NCBI RefSeq assembly: GCF_001695855.1
Contig: NZ_MBSS01000045.1
Span: 186,001 to 250,000, forward strand
DNA length: 64,000 nucleotides
Direction: 5' to 3'
From: Ensifer sp. LC163
Lineage (GTDB): Bacteria > Pseudomonadota > Alphaproteobacteria > Rhizobiales > Rhizobiaceae
Within the stretch, counting starts at the first letter, position 1; each line of letters opens with the position of its first letter. A program made the translations under genes and the position numbers. Under the pieces are notes generated by a model that was not told the DNA's origin, did no database searches, and worked only from the letters and a program-made list of their open reading frames with translations. Below are positions 18,648-27,273 of the stretch, in pieces.

Positions 18648-20168
18648 TCATTCGACGTGGTAGCGCAGGGTGCCGACCGACCACCGGATGCCGCGTTTGT
18701 CCAGGTCATCAGTCCAGATCTTCTGCAGCCGCGAGACTATTTCGCTCAAAGTCTCACGCGCGTTGAGTTCAACCTTGAGGCCCCGCGTCTTCGGCGCGAC
18801 GTCAGCCAGATCGACGGCGTCGCTGACCACCAAGGCAACGAACGCACTCTCGCCTTTGCCTGAGGCTTCAAAGTCGAAGCCGTAATACTCATCCGGCAAT
18901 GTCAACGGCACATTGGCGCTGAGCGGCGTAATCTTCTGTGCGAACTCGTTGGGGAAGATCTGGGTCGCTGCGCCCGCCGTGTTGACGTCCAGCAGGATGA
19001 GGCTACCGGCAACCTTGCTCGCGACCGTCAGCTTGAACACGTCACCGGTCTTCATCGACGTTGGCCGGTCGATGCTAATGGTCACGTCACCAGCGTCCAT
19101 TTTGCCGACGATATCGCCGATCGCATCGACTGCGTTCGCATCCTGATAGCTTGCCTGGCCGGTGTTATCGCCTATGGCGGGCTCGTACCGCGCCTTCGCC
19201 TCGGCACCTGCCTGTGCTGGAATGACCGCACTGGCGCCGAGGTTCTGCGCCTTCGTCTCCAGTTGCGGGTCAAGCGTGTCGCATTTCTCCTGCGAGGCGC
19301 AATAGGTCGCCGATTGCGCCGTGACGTATTCGAAAAGCTCGGCGTTGCTGGTCAGGCCGTTGGCGTTGGCGTCCGCCGCCGCCCCCGTCTGCCCGGCGAC
19401 ATAGGCCGCGGTAAAGACGCCGTGACGGCTCTCGACCGGCAGTCGCACGTCGTCCCAGGCAACCTGATAGGGCGCACTGGCGCGCCAGGCAACGATGCCG
19501 CTCTCGTTGGCGCGGCTGGGCTTATCGATGACACCGAGATCGATCCGCAGGCCGCGCGTCAGCGCCTGCTCCACCGGTTTGGCTTCCGGGCGCGGCAGGA
19601 AGCGCGCGCCGTCAATGCCGGCGGACACCTCGTCCGACAGCGACCGCGAGATCGTACCGGAGTGACAGGCGTCGATCACCAGGGTTACCGCCCTGCCCTT
19701 CAAGCGCTCGAGGATGGCATCGAGTTCGTCATCGGTGACGGCACCCACCCAATCCTTGGCCTTGGCGGCAAGGTCGAACGGCGCCAACGCCTCATCCATG
19801 CCGTCGTCCTCGTCGCCATCCTGATCCGTCACCTGAAGGCCTTGACCCGAATAGTAGAGATAGGCGCGGTCGCCAGGTTGCGTGCCCGCCACCAGCCATT
19901 CCTCGATCGACGACAGGATGGCTGTGCGCGTCGCCTGCTCGTCCTTCAGCACCCGTATCGCGGAGCGATCGAAACCGAGCCTCCCGGTCAGCAGACCTTC
20001 CATGGCAACAAGGTCGTTCTTCGGTCCGTGCAGAAACAGCTTTGGCGGAAGGCTCTGATAATTCCCTACCCCGATGAGCAAGGCTCGATCCGCGGCCAAG
20101 ACAGGAGAGCAGAGACCCAGCCCCATAAGCGGCAGCAGGAAACGCCAGGCCAGGACGTCCCCACTCAT
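18648..20168 (-). CDS. Secreted caspase-family (C14) protein with Gln replacing the catalytic His, plus DUF4384-like domain
   Basis: A 506-residue exported protein. Signal peptide 1-26 (cleavage near VLAA-DRA), then a caspase-like p20 domain (27-200). The Cys motif VIDACHSG is intact (C168), but the His motif reads YYSGQG, with Gln109 (codon CAA) where active members have His. DDGMDEALAP (121-130) matches the conserved DxxDE block. A degenerate EF-hand-like loop DANANGLTSNAE lies near 266-277, and a DUF4384-like region at about 375-455. This is probably an inactive pseudo-caspase, perhaps a partner or regulator of the neighbouring caspase. Last gene of the five-gene operon; its start overlaps the previous stop by 4 bases. 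Confidence 0.85.
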   Translation of the reverse strand: MSGDVLAWRFLLPLMGLGLCSPVLAADRALLIGVGNYQSLPPKLFLHGPKNDLVAMEGLLTGRLGFDRSAIRVLKDEQATRTAILSSIEEWLVAGTQPGDRAYLYYSGQGLQVTDQDGDEDDGMDEALAPFDLAAKAKDWVGAVTDDELDAILERLKGRAVTLVIDACHSGTISRSLSDEVSAGIDGARFLPRPEAKPVEQALTRGLRIDLGVIDKPSRANESGIVAWRASAPYQVAWDDVRLPVESRHGVFTAAYVAGQTGAAADANANGLTSNAELFEYVTAQSATYCASQEKCDTLDPQLETKAQNLGASAVIPAQAGAEAKARYEPAIGDNTGQASYQDANAVDAIGDIVGKMDAGDVTISIDRPTSMKTGDVFKLTVASKVAGSLILLDVNTAGAATQIFPNEFAQKITPLSANVPLTLPDEYYGFDFEASGKGESAFVALVVSDAVDLADVAPKTRGLKVELNARETLSEIVSRLQKIWTDDLDKRGIRWSVGTLRYHVE

Positions 20169-21721
20169 TGCCCGCGCTCCCGCGTATAGAGCGGCTGGAT
20201 GGCGATGGCACTGTCGGTACCGTCAAGCCGCTCTTCGAGGAGGCGCAGAAACTTGGATGCATCGACACCCGGGTTGGATAGGGCGGCAGCCACCGCATCG
20301 ATCGGGGCGTTCGTCGAGACGACGACAAGGTGATCGGCGCCGAAAGGTTTGACCACCTCCAGGTCCCTGAGTTTGAACACATGGCTGCCCGAGCCCTCGA
20401 TCTGGGCATCGAGAAGCTGGATTTCGCCGGTATTGGCGAGATTGAACACCAGCATGTTCGCGTATCCGGACTGGGGCGCGTCGAAGTTCAGGCGGTCGCC
20501 TGATGAATAGATGTCCTTGACCGGCGTCAGCGAGACTTTGCCAGGGTTCTGTGCGGCAAGCACTTTCAGGAAATCGAGAAGGACGAATTTGTCGACCACA
20601 CCCTGCACCATGTCGGCGGCGACATGTTCACCCGCGACGTCGCCATTCGGCGTGTAGAATGTGCCGCTCGTGGCATCCCATCGATAGGGAACGCCAGTGC
20701 CGCCAACATTGTCGAGCTTTGGCGCGGCGCCTTCGACGCTCAGGGCCAGCTTGCCCGCCCAGCCCATTTCTCGGGCCGGTTTCAGCTTTGACGGTCGACC
20801 GGACGCTGCTGTGCCATTGTCTGCCGAAAGCGTCGCGCTTCTGGGCAACGACAGGACAATTTCCTTGTCCGACCGCGGCACCTGCGGCGTAAAGTTCGGC
20901 ACCTGCAGCGCCTCGGACTGGAGCTTGACGTTGGAAAAGACATAGTCCTCGAGCTCGACGCGCGAAATCAGGCCGTCGCCATCACGATCGGCAGCCCCCT
21001 CGAGCGCGCGGGAAAAACTCCAGCTGAGTGCCCCCCGCGGCACACCCTCAATCACAACCTCCGGCGTCGGTTGGCTCTCAAGCGATGCAGCAAGGATGGT
21101 CACTTGTGACAGATCCGCATCCTTGAGCGCCGCACCAGAAACCGCCTCTTGCGACGGCGGCGGCAATTGCGCCCGCACGGTCGGCGCGAGCCGCGTCTTG
21201 CCCGAGATCGATCGGTTCATGCCACCGGAATAGCAGCTGTCGGAAACCAACAGCACCTGGACGCCCTTGGCCTCAGCTTCCGCGAACCAGGCATTCAGCT
21301 CGTTATCGACGATGATCTCCTTTGCCGTTTCTTCCGCGCGACTACGGTCGAATCCCGGCAGCTCAAGAAACTCGTCAAGCCCATCCGGTTCGCTGCCGGC
21401 GACGAGTTCCGGCATCTGCGCGCCGTGACCGGCATAGGTGAAGATAATCGTGTCGCCCCTCGTTGCGGCGCCGACAAGGTCCAGCCAGGCGGCTCTGATC
21501 GCGCCCTTCGCCGCCTGCTCGTTGATGAATTTGCGGATGGTACCGACACCAGCCTTCTTCAACGCCTGAGCAACATCGCGTGCATCCTTGACCGCCCCAT
21601 CAAGGCTCACTTCATGCGGGTAGATATCGACGCCGACCACGAGCGCGGATGTCGCCGCCATCGCGGGCAGAACCGGCAATCCAAAGAAAACGCACGAAAT
21701 CAGGATCTTGCGCAGCAGCAC
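20165..21721 (-). CDS. Secreted caspase-family (C14) peptidase with intact dyad and DUF4384-like C-terminus
   Basis: A 518-residue exported protein. Signal peptide 1-23 (AMA-A), caspase p20-like domain from about residue 25, His99 in TYAGHGAQ and Cys163 in VSDSCYSGG, so the catalytic dyad is complete. EPDGLDEFLEL (111-121) is the conserved acidic block. A canonical EF-hand-type loop DRDGDGLISRVE lies at 245-256, suggesting calcium binding. Residues 396-470 resemble a DUF4384 module. Probably a periplasmic cysteine endopeptidase of the orthocaspase type; substrate unknown. Its start directly follows the OmpA-family stop, and its stop overlaps the pseudo-caspase start. Confidence 0.88.
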   Translation of the reverse strand: MLLRKILISCVFFGLPVLPAMAATSALVVGVDIYPHEVSLDGAVKDARDVAQALKKAGVGTIRKFINEQAAKGAIRAAWLDLVGAATRGDTIIFTYAGHGAQMPELVAGSEPDGLDEFLELPGFDRSRAEETAKEIIVDNELNAWFAEAEAKGVQVLLVSDSCYSGGMNRSISGKTRLAPTVRAQLPPPSQEAVSGAALKDADLSQVTILAASLESQPTPEVVIEGVPRGALSWSFSRALEGAADRDGDGLISRVELEDYVFSNVKLQSEALQVPNFTPQVPRSDKEIVLSLPRSATLSADNGTAASGRPSKLKPAREMGWAGKLALSVEGAAPKLDNVGGTGVPYRWDATSGTFYTPNGDVAGEHVAADMVQGVVDKFVLLDFLKVLAAQNPGKVSLTPVKDIYSSGDRLNFDAPQSGYANMLVFNLANTGEIQLLDAQIEGSGSHVFKLRDLEVVKPFGADHLVVVSTNAPIDAVAAALSNPGVDASKFLRLLEERLDGTDSAIAIQPLYTRERGQ

Positions 21722-22624
21722 CTATTTCTCCACATCAACTTCGACACGGCGATCCAATTGATGCAGCATCGCTTCGTCATAGGCGCTCGGATCATCCGGC
21801 TTGAACGGCTCCTCCTCGCCTTTGCCAACAGTCGACCATGTGCCGCTGTAGCCGGCATCGACGAGATAGTTCGCGAGTGCTTCGGCGCGTGCCAACGAGA
21901 GTTTCTTGTTCGCCTCAGTGCTGCCCACCGGATCGGTGTGTCCGATCAAGGTGATCGCTTCCGGCTTTGCCGATTTCAGGCACTCGAAAAGATCCTTGGC
22001 AGACTGCAGTCCTTCGGGCGTGAACTCAGCCGTTCCGAAGACATAGCGGACGGGTGTCGCCTTCTTCCTGATCGAGACGCCGCGATAGGAGAATTTGCAG
22101 GCACCGCGCATCGCAAGCTTTACAGGCTTCGCTGCGGCAAGCCGCATCTCGGAGGCCAGCCGGTCGAGGCGCAGAATGTAGGCCTTGTCCGGCGCCATCC
22201 ACTGAGGCGTCAGTTCCTCGTTGGCGGCATCTTCCAGCGCCTGCTGGTAAAATGTCGCCGCACTTTCGTAGTCCTTTCGCTGCCGGTCGATGTCACCGAG
22301 CGCGTCGAGGATTTGCCATGGCCCGCCGACCTCATCCCGCACCGCTTTCAGCTCGCTGTCAAAGGTATCGAGCCTGGCGCCGCCACCGACCGCGTTGGCG
22401 ATACGGTTGAAGGTCGCAAGCGCCGCGACACGCCGCGTAAGCGCTGCCTCTGTACTCGAGCACGCCTTGGTTCGCTCCGCAGAGGCGGCCGCCCGCGCAC
22501 CGGCCTCATCGCCGCTGTTGAGAGCCTGCGAGGCTTTCGCCAGCGCATCGCAGGCGCTAGCGGGATACGCCAACGGCAATAGCATCGTGGAAGCAAAGAT
22601 CAGTCGTTTCACCCGATTCCTCAT
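21722..22624 (-). CDS. OmpA-family domain protein with helical N-terminal region
   Basis: A 300-residue exported protein. A signal peptide ends near ASA-C25; the context PASAC is only a poor lipobox. A helical region with a TPR-like stretch (about 105-135) follows, then a C-terminal OmpA-like peptidoglycan-binding domain (about 190-299) with GHTDPVGSTEANKKLSLARA and the closing LDRRVEVDV. It probably tethers the system to the cell wall. Third gene of the operon, 9 bases after the cytochrome gene and abutting the caspase gene. Confidence 0.88.
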   Translation of the reverse strand: MRNRVKRLIFASTMLLPLAYPASACDALAKASQALNSGDEAGARAAASAERTKACSSTEAALTRRVAALATFNRIANAVGGGARLDTFDSELKAVRDEVGGPWQILDALGDIDRQRKDYESAATFYQQALEDAANEELTPQWMAPDKAYILRLDRLASEMRLAAAKPVKLAMRGACKFSYRGVSIRKKATPVRYVFGTAEFTPEGLQSAKDLFECLKSAKPEAITLIGHTDPVGSTEANKKLSLARAEALANYLVDAGYSGTWSTVGKGEEEPFKPDDPSAYDEAMLHQLDRRVEVDVEK

Positions 22625-22633
22625 CTGTGGCGG

Positions 22634-25600
22634 CTAGTCCTTGATCTCGAAAGTTACCATCTGCACGCTGCTGGCGCCGTTGTCGGCCTGCGCCTTCTTG
22701 GCGAGATTGACTGCCAGCCCGCGCGTCGGCGGCAGCTTCGACGCAGCCACATATTCCCGCGCCTTTTCGACTGTCAGCCTCTGATCGGCAAGCCCGCCGA
22801 CGCGGCAGAAGGCCAACATCGTTTCGGCGGGCGCTGCCGTATCGAAGGTCAGCGTGCCGGTCCCAGGCTGCGGGATCACCCTGCTTTCTCCGGGTTGCAA
22901 GGTCGTATTGCCGATCATCTCGTCCGGGATAACTTCGACATTACCGTTCTCCTCGACATAGAGGATCTGCAGTTCGCAAGCCTGATTGACGCTCAACTCG
23001 AACGAAAGCTCATCACCGACCTTGGCCGTTGTCGTCGGCACCTTCAATGCGAGTGCAAGCTTGTTGCCGCCAGCGACTTCCTGCTTGCGGTAGTCGGGCA
23101 CCGCGGCGGCCACGGATTGAGGCTTTGCTTCGGGCTGCTGCTCGCTTCCGGCAACAACGATCGTGCCGGTATCGAGCGGGCGACGCTGGACGAGCGGCTC
23201 CAGCAGCAAGGCATATTGCTGCTCAACCTCGTTGCGCGGCACGGTGTTGCCGGCCTCCAGCGTCGTCACCCAATCGAGCCCGAGACGAAGGACATTCGTA
23301 TCCGTCACCCGCTTGATCGCATCGGAAAACTCTTGCGGCGTCATGTCGAACTCCGCCGCAAGAGCATCGAAGTCGAGCTCGTCTTCGTATTTATCGGCGA
23401 AATAGGTGACGATCTCGGCGTCGCCGGGTGCGTGCTTGCTCTGGAGTCCGCCGTCCGGTGTCGGCTCTGTCACGCCGAGTTGTTGCAGGGCCTCGACGAA
23501 GCGTTGGCGATCCCTAAGGTAGGCCTCATCCAGTTCCTCCTGTTTCACATACATGGCCAACAGAACATCCTGCTGGTCCTTGCTGAACAGTGTCGAGGTG
23601 GCGATATGGTCGCGCAACTGGTCGCGTTTCGAAAGAATACCGTCTGCGTGACAGTCGAAACAGGAGCGGGCGTTGACGATTTCCACCCCCTTGCCGATCG
23701 GCCGTTCGCGGAACGAAACGATGGTCGTCGGCCCGATATCGAGCTGCTTGCCTGCCGCCGTCGACAGGTAGTAACCCTGCAGGCCGTTGGGCAGCGAGAA
23801 GATCATCTCGCCGCCATCGTGCTCGAACGGCACCAGGCCAGCATCGAGCGCGCCCAATTCCTTGGGTCCGTGCGGGAAACGCTTCAGCACCTGTTTGCCG
23901 ACGTCGCCGCCGAAGTCGTAGGACTTCCAGTAGTAACCGCCAAACGGCATATCGTGCCGCTCGAGCATGCGATTGTGATCCGAGACACCCGACGAGCCAT
24001 CCGCAAAGCCGGCGCGCAGAACCTTGCGCCGCCTGATGTTGTCGTCCACATCGATCTTGAAGCGCGCTTCCAGCTCGCGGATATGCGCCGGCAACCTCAT
24101 CAACCTGTTGTAGATCTCCGGACGGGCGCCATTGCTCATGAACCAGTCAATCCGCATGATCGGCAACTGCGTCTGCGTTTCGTCGGAAAGCGCCTGAAGC
24201 GACGCGTCGCTCTTCGGATCGACGCCGTAGAAATAGCGCTTGATCAGGAAGTCGTAATCGGCGCTCTCCCATTGCAACTCACGCAGATCGACCCGCACGA
24301 GCAGACCGTTGGTGCCATCCACCTCCGCCGGCAAGACCAGCTTCGGTCCAGAGGAGAGCGAGTTCAGCAGCTTCTTGAAGCCGCCCGCCAGAACGTCCAT
24401 GCGTTTCATGAACGTGGCCTCATCTTCGCAACCCATCATTCCGTTGTACTGGTCGCGATAGGAAAAATAACGCATGTGCGGGCGATCGAGCGCGCTCACC
24501 TTGGAGATGTCCTTGAGCGCGAACGCGACGAACTGATCATAGGACAACATCGGGCGGGATCGATCGGGTTTGGCGGCCGCCGTCTGCGGCAGGTTCTTTT
24601 CGCTCAGCGAATTGATCCAGCCTTCGAGCACCTTGACCTCTTCGTCCGTCGGGCGCTTGCCGAGCGGCATGCGGCCGCTGGTAACCGAGGTGAAAAGGCG
24701 CGATTTGGCAGCATTGCCCGGCGTGACAAAATTGGCATCGGCGGCGATCGAAGCAAGTTCACCGGCGGGATAGCTACCTTGATTGCTTTCGCCCGCGCCG
24801 TGGCAATTGCGGCAATACTTGCCAATGAAGGCATCCGCCTGTTGGGCGAGCGCCGCATTGTCGCCGGACAATACGGCAGAGGCGGTGTTCTCTTTGCACA
24901 CGGCCGTCACAGACTGCGCAACCGGCGCCGGCGCCTTGACCTCGCGATCGGACAGGAAAGCATAGATCGCGCGGCGATCATCATCGCTGAGCGCCGAAAG
25001 TCCCTTGGCGATCCGCCGCATGACGGGGTCGCTGATCGGTGCGCCGGACAGCTTCTTGCCTTCGCCGATAAGACCCGTCGTAAACACGTCCGGTGCCGCG
25101 AGCCCGGCCATCTTCGCCTTGCCGATATCGGGTGCGACCGCACCAGTCAGCCCCTTCTCGCCCTGATAGGCTCTTTCCAGGTCAAGCCCGTAGGTCGTCG
25201 TACGCGGCGTGTGACAGTCGCCGCAGCCGCCGACATTTTCGACCAGATAGCGGCCGCGCTCCATCTGGGTCTCTTCGCGCGACTGATATGCCGGCACGGT
25301 GAAATGAGTGCGTTTCCATAGCGTTATCGTCGTCTGACGACTAAAGGGAAAAGCGATCTCATGTTCCTTCGAGGCGGCGTCGGACTGCGGCAAGGTCTCG
25401 ACATAGGCTTTGATATCAAGCACGTCCTCCGGCTTCATGCCGCCATAGGAGGTATAGGGCATGACCGGATAGAGGTTGTTGCCATCGCGATCGAGACCGA
25501 CCATCACCGCGTTGAGAAATTGGGCGTTGCTCCAGCCACCGATGCCGTTGGCGTGGGGCGAGATGTTCGGCGCGTAAAAAGTTCCGATGGCGGTGTTCAT

Positions 25601-25861
25601 CTCCATGCCGCCGGACAGCAACTCGGTATTGTCACCGGATCCATGGCAGGCGCCACAGCCGGCGGCGTTGAACATGTACTTGCCGTGCTCGGCATTCGCC
25701 TTGTAGGTCGAGAAAGCATCGTCGGCGAAAGCATCGCGCGCCGAGGCCGTCCCGGGACAGAGCATCGCGGCGGCAAGAGCCGCGGCCACGGCTACGATAG
25801 ATTTCCTCTGGATACCGGCACACCGCGAGACATTCTCTCGCATATCACGCTGGCTGCGCAT
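22634..25861 (-). CDS. Secreted four-haem cytochrome c fusion protein with DUF4384-like C-terminus
   Basis: A 1075-residue exported protein with four CXXCH haem sites: C69-H73 (CGACH), C213-H217 (CGDCH), C350-H354 (CRNCH) and C734-H738 (CFDCH). Residues 50-310 resemble the di-haem cytochrome subunits of membrane alcohol/aldehyde dehydrogenases (NISPHANGIGGW, LYPVMPYTSYGGM). Residues 340-425 form a third cytochrome c domain. A long region (440-740) ends in the fourth haem and contains IFSLPNGLQGYYL. Residues 935-1030 resemble DUF4384. I chose the ATG at 25859-25861 because GAGGGGGTAGGG precedes it and a basic leader plus signal peptide follow; an ATG 11 codons upstream lacks a ribosome-binding site. 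Likely electron acceptor of the upstream flavocytochrome. Confidence 0.85.
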   Translation of the reverse strand: MRSQRDMRENVSRCAGIQRKSIVAVAAALAAAMLCPGTASARDAFADDAFSTYKANAEHGKYMFNAAGCGACHGSGDNTELLSGGMEMNTAIGTFYAPNISPHANGIGGWSNAQFLNAVMVGLDRDGNNLYPVMPYTSYGGMKPEDVLDIKAYVETLPQSDAASKEHEIAFPFSRQTTITLWKRTHFTVPAYQSREETQMERGRYLVENVGGCGDCHTPRTTTYGLDLERAYQGEKGLTGAVAPDIGKAKMAGLAAPDVFTTGLIGEGKKLSGAPISDPVMRRIAKGLSALSDDDRRAIYAFLSDREVKAPAPVAQSVTAVCKENTASAVLSGDNAALAQQADAFIGKYCRNCHGAGESNQGSYPAGELASIAADANFVTPGNAAKSRLFTSVTSGRMPLGKRPTDEEVKVLEGWINSLSEKNLPQTAAAKPDRSRPMLSYDQFVAFALKDISKVSALDRPHMRYFSYRDQYNGMMGCEDEATFMKRMDVLAGGFKKLLNSLSSGPKLVLPAEVDGTNGLLVRVDLRELQWESADYDFLIKRYFYGVDPKSDASLQALSDETQTQLPIMRIDWFMSNGARPEIYNRLMRLPAHIRELEARFKIDVDDNIRRRKVLRAGFADGSSGVSDHNRMLERHDMPFGGYYWKSYDFGGDVGKQVLKRFPHGPKELGALDAGLVPFEHDGGEMIFSLPNGLQGYYLSTAAGKQLDIGPTTIVSFRERPIGKGVEIVNARSCFDCHADGILSKRDQLRDHIATSTLFSKDQQDVLLAMYVKQEELDEAYLRDRQRFVEALQQLGVTEPTPDGGLQSKHAPGDAEIVTYFADKYEDELDFDALAAEFDMTPQEFSDAIKRVTDTNVLRLGLDWVTTLEAGNTVPRNEVEQQYALLLEPLVQRRPLDTGTIVVAGSEQQPEAKPQSVAAAVPDYRKQEVAGGNKLALALKVPTTTAKVGDELSFELSVNQACELQILYVEENGNVEVIPDEMIGNTTLQPGESRVIPQPGTGTLTFDTAAPAETMLAFCRVGGLADQRLTVEKAREYVAASKLPPTRGLAVNLAKKAQADNGASSVQMVTFEIKD

Positions 25862-25906
25862 GAGCCCTACCCCCTCAATCAAAAAGATCGTCATTAAAAC
25901 GTCTGT

Positions 25907-27193
25907 TTACCGAAACTGAAACTGTTCGAATTCTACCCGGCGCGGCTTCTTTCCCAGTTCTTTCAAGCCTTTGACGATCGCCTCGCGCAAGGGCGGCGGA
26001 CCGCAAAACCAAAGATCCGCGTCGCCTGGATCAATCGCGCTGCCGGCCGCAAGCTTCGCCGCGTCCAACCGCCCGTCCGTAGCCGAATCGTGCAACACAA
26101 AACTGAAATTGCCGAGTTTCGCTGCCTGCGCCTCGAAGGTTTCCAGGCCAATCGCCTCGTTTCGGTCACGCACGCAGTAGACCATATGGATGTCCTGCCC
26201 CTCGTCGCCCCGCAAATGACGGGCCATCGCCAGGAAAGGCGTGACCCCGATACCACCGGCAAGCCAAATCTGTTTCTTGGCGCCACGGCGATGATTGAAC
26301 CGGCCATATCCGCCCTCGAGCTTCAATCGGTCTCCTATGGCGATTTTCTCCCGCAGGGCCCGCGTGTAGTCGCCGAGCGGCTTGATGGCGAAGCGCACAA
26401 CGCCATCGGCCTCGATGCCGGCGATGGTGAAGGGGTGCGGCTCGCGCAATCCGTTTTTCAGGACACGCAGGAAGCCGAATTGACCGGGCTTTGCCTTCAG
26501 CGCTCGTCCGATCGGTCGGGCCGAGATAATGGTCGCGCCATCGTGCCGGGTGACTTCGAAAACCTCATAGCTGCGCGTCCTCAGCCACGGCAGAAGCTGG
26601 GTATAGGCGTAGCTTAGAATGCCGAGTGCGGCGAAGGCGTTGAGGTAGACTGCAAGCAGTGCCGTCCCGTCATAAGGGCGCTTGATGAACATCTGGTGGA
26701 ACGCGACGAGTACGAACAGCAATCCGATGAAGCGATGGGTATAGCGCCACAGGTGATAGGGAATCTCGATCTTCGTCTTCGGTATGATCTTGACGATGCT
26801 GAGAACAAGCAGCGCGCTCAGCCCATAGAAGGCATACTTTCCGGCGGAAGCGGCAAGCTGGTTCAGCCCACTCGTCAACGACAGCCCCTTGAAATCAGGC
26901 GTCAGAAAGTAATGCACGAGGATCAGACCCAGCACCGAGATGCCGATCTTACGATGAAAGTGATAGACCCGATCGAGCCCGCCAAACAGGGGCTCGATAA
27001 AGGGCGGTCGCGCCGCCATGAACTGTGCGATCGCCATGCAGACAAAAGCCATGGACGAGGCCATCAGTGAGAACGTCGTCGTCGCATTCGTGTGGCTGAC
27101 GGCCGGTACGACAAGCAACCCCGCGAACACGACCAGCGACCAGACCAGAAACGCTCCCACCTTACGTCCGCGCCCCTCAACGCCGATTGCCAA
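25907..27193 (-). CDS. NOX/ferric-reductase-like membrane flavocytochrome
   Basis: A 428-residue protein with about six transmembrane helices (15-205) and a C-terminal FAD/NAD(P)H-binding reductase module. The haem-ligand pattern of the NADPH-oxidase/ferric-reductase family is complete: H80-x13-H94 and H153-x12-H166. The FAD motif HPFTIAG (253-259), nucleotide motif AGGIGVTPF (312-320) and CGPPPLREA (398-406) follow. It should move electrons from cytoplasmic NAD(P)H across the membrane. The start is uncertain: TTG at 27191-27193 keeps a basic N-terminus but lacks a ribosome-binding site; GTG at 27158-27160 is the alternative. First gene of the operon, 45 bases from the cytochrome start. Confidence 0.85.
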   Translation of the reverse strand: MAIGVEGRGRKVGAFLVWSLVVFAGLLVVPAVSHTNATTTFSLMASSMAFVCMAIAQFMAARPPFIEPLFGGLDRVYHFHRKIGISVLGLILVHYFLTPDFKGLSLTSGLNQLAASAGKYAFYGLSALLVLSIVKIIPKTKIEIPYHLWRYTHRFIGLLFVLVAFHQMFIKRPYDGTALLAVYLNAFAALGILSYAYTQLLPWLRTRSYEVFEVTRHDGATIISARPIGRALKAKPGQFGFLRVLKNGLREPHPFTIAGIEADGVVRFAIKPLGDYTRALREKIAIGDRLKLEGGYGRFNHRRGAKKQIWLAGGIGVTPFLAMARHLRGDEGQDIHMVYCVRDRNEAIGLETFEAQAAKLGNFSFVLHDSATDGRLDAAKLAAGSAIDPGDADLWFCGPPPLREAIVKGLKELGKKPRRVEFEQFQFR

Positions 27194-27253
27194 CGGCTTA
27201 TTTTAGAGAAGACTGGCAAGCAGTTGGCTCGTCGTCAATATCATTTGAAAGTG

Positions 27254-27273
27254 AAACGGACGAGCGTCCGTTT
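27254..27273. promoter_or_regulatory. 20-bp palindrome, candidate operator upstream of the caspase/cytochrome operon
   Basis: Perfect 9-base arms AAACGGACG and CGTCCGTTT around AG, 60 bases upstream of the first gene of the operon. The arm sequence and two-base centre look like TetR-family operators. No tetR gene is in the window, and a half-site-like AAACGGACG recurs at 27394-27402. Confidence 0.55.

Noticed and set aside
22895-25321. 808-codon frame opposite the four-haem cytochrome gene
   Set aside because: The minus-strand frame has four CXXCH motifs, a signal peptide and a ribosome-binding site; the opposite frame has none.
27254-27273. Palindrome read as a terminator
   Set aside because: It lies upstream of both flanking genes, so there is no transcript for it to end; an operator is more plausible despite the T-run on one side.
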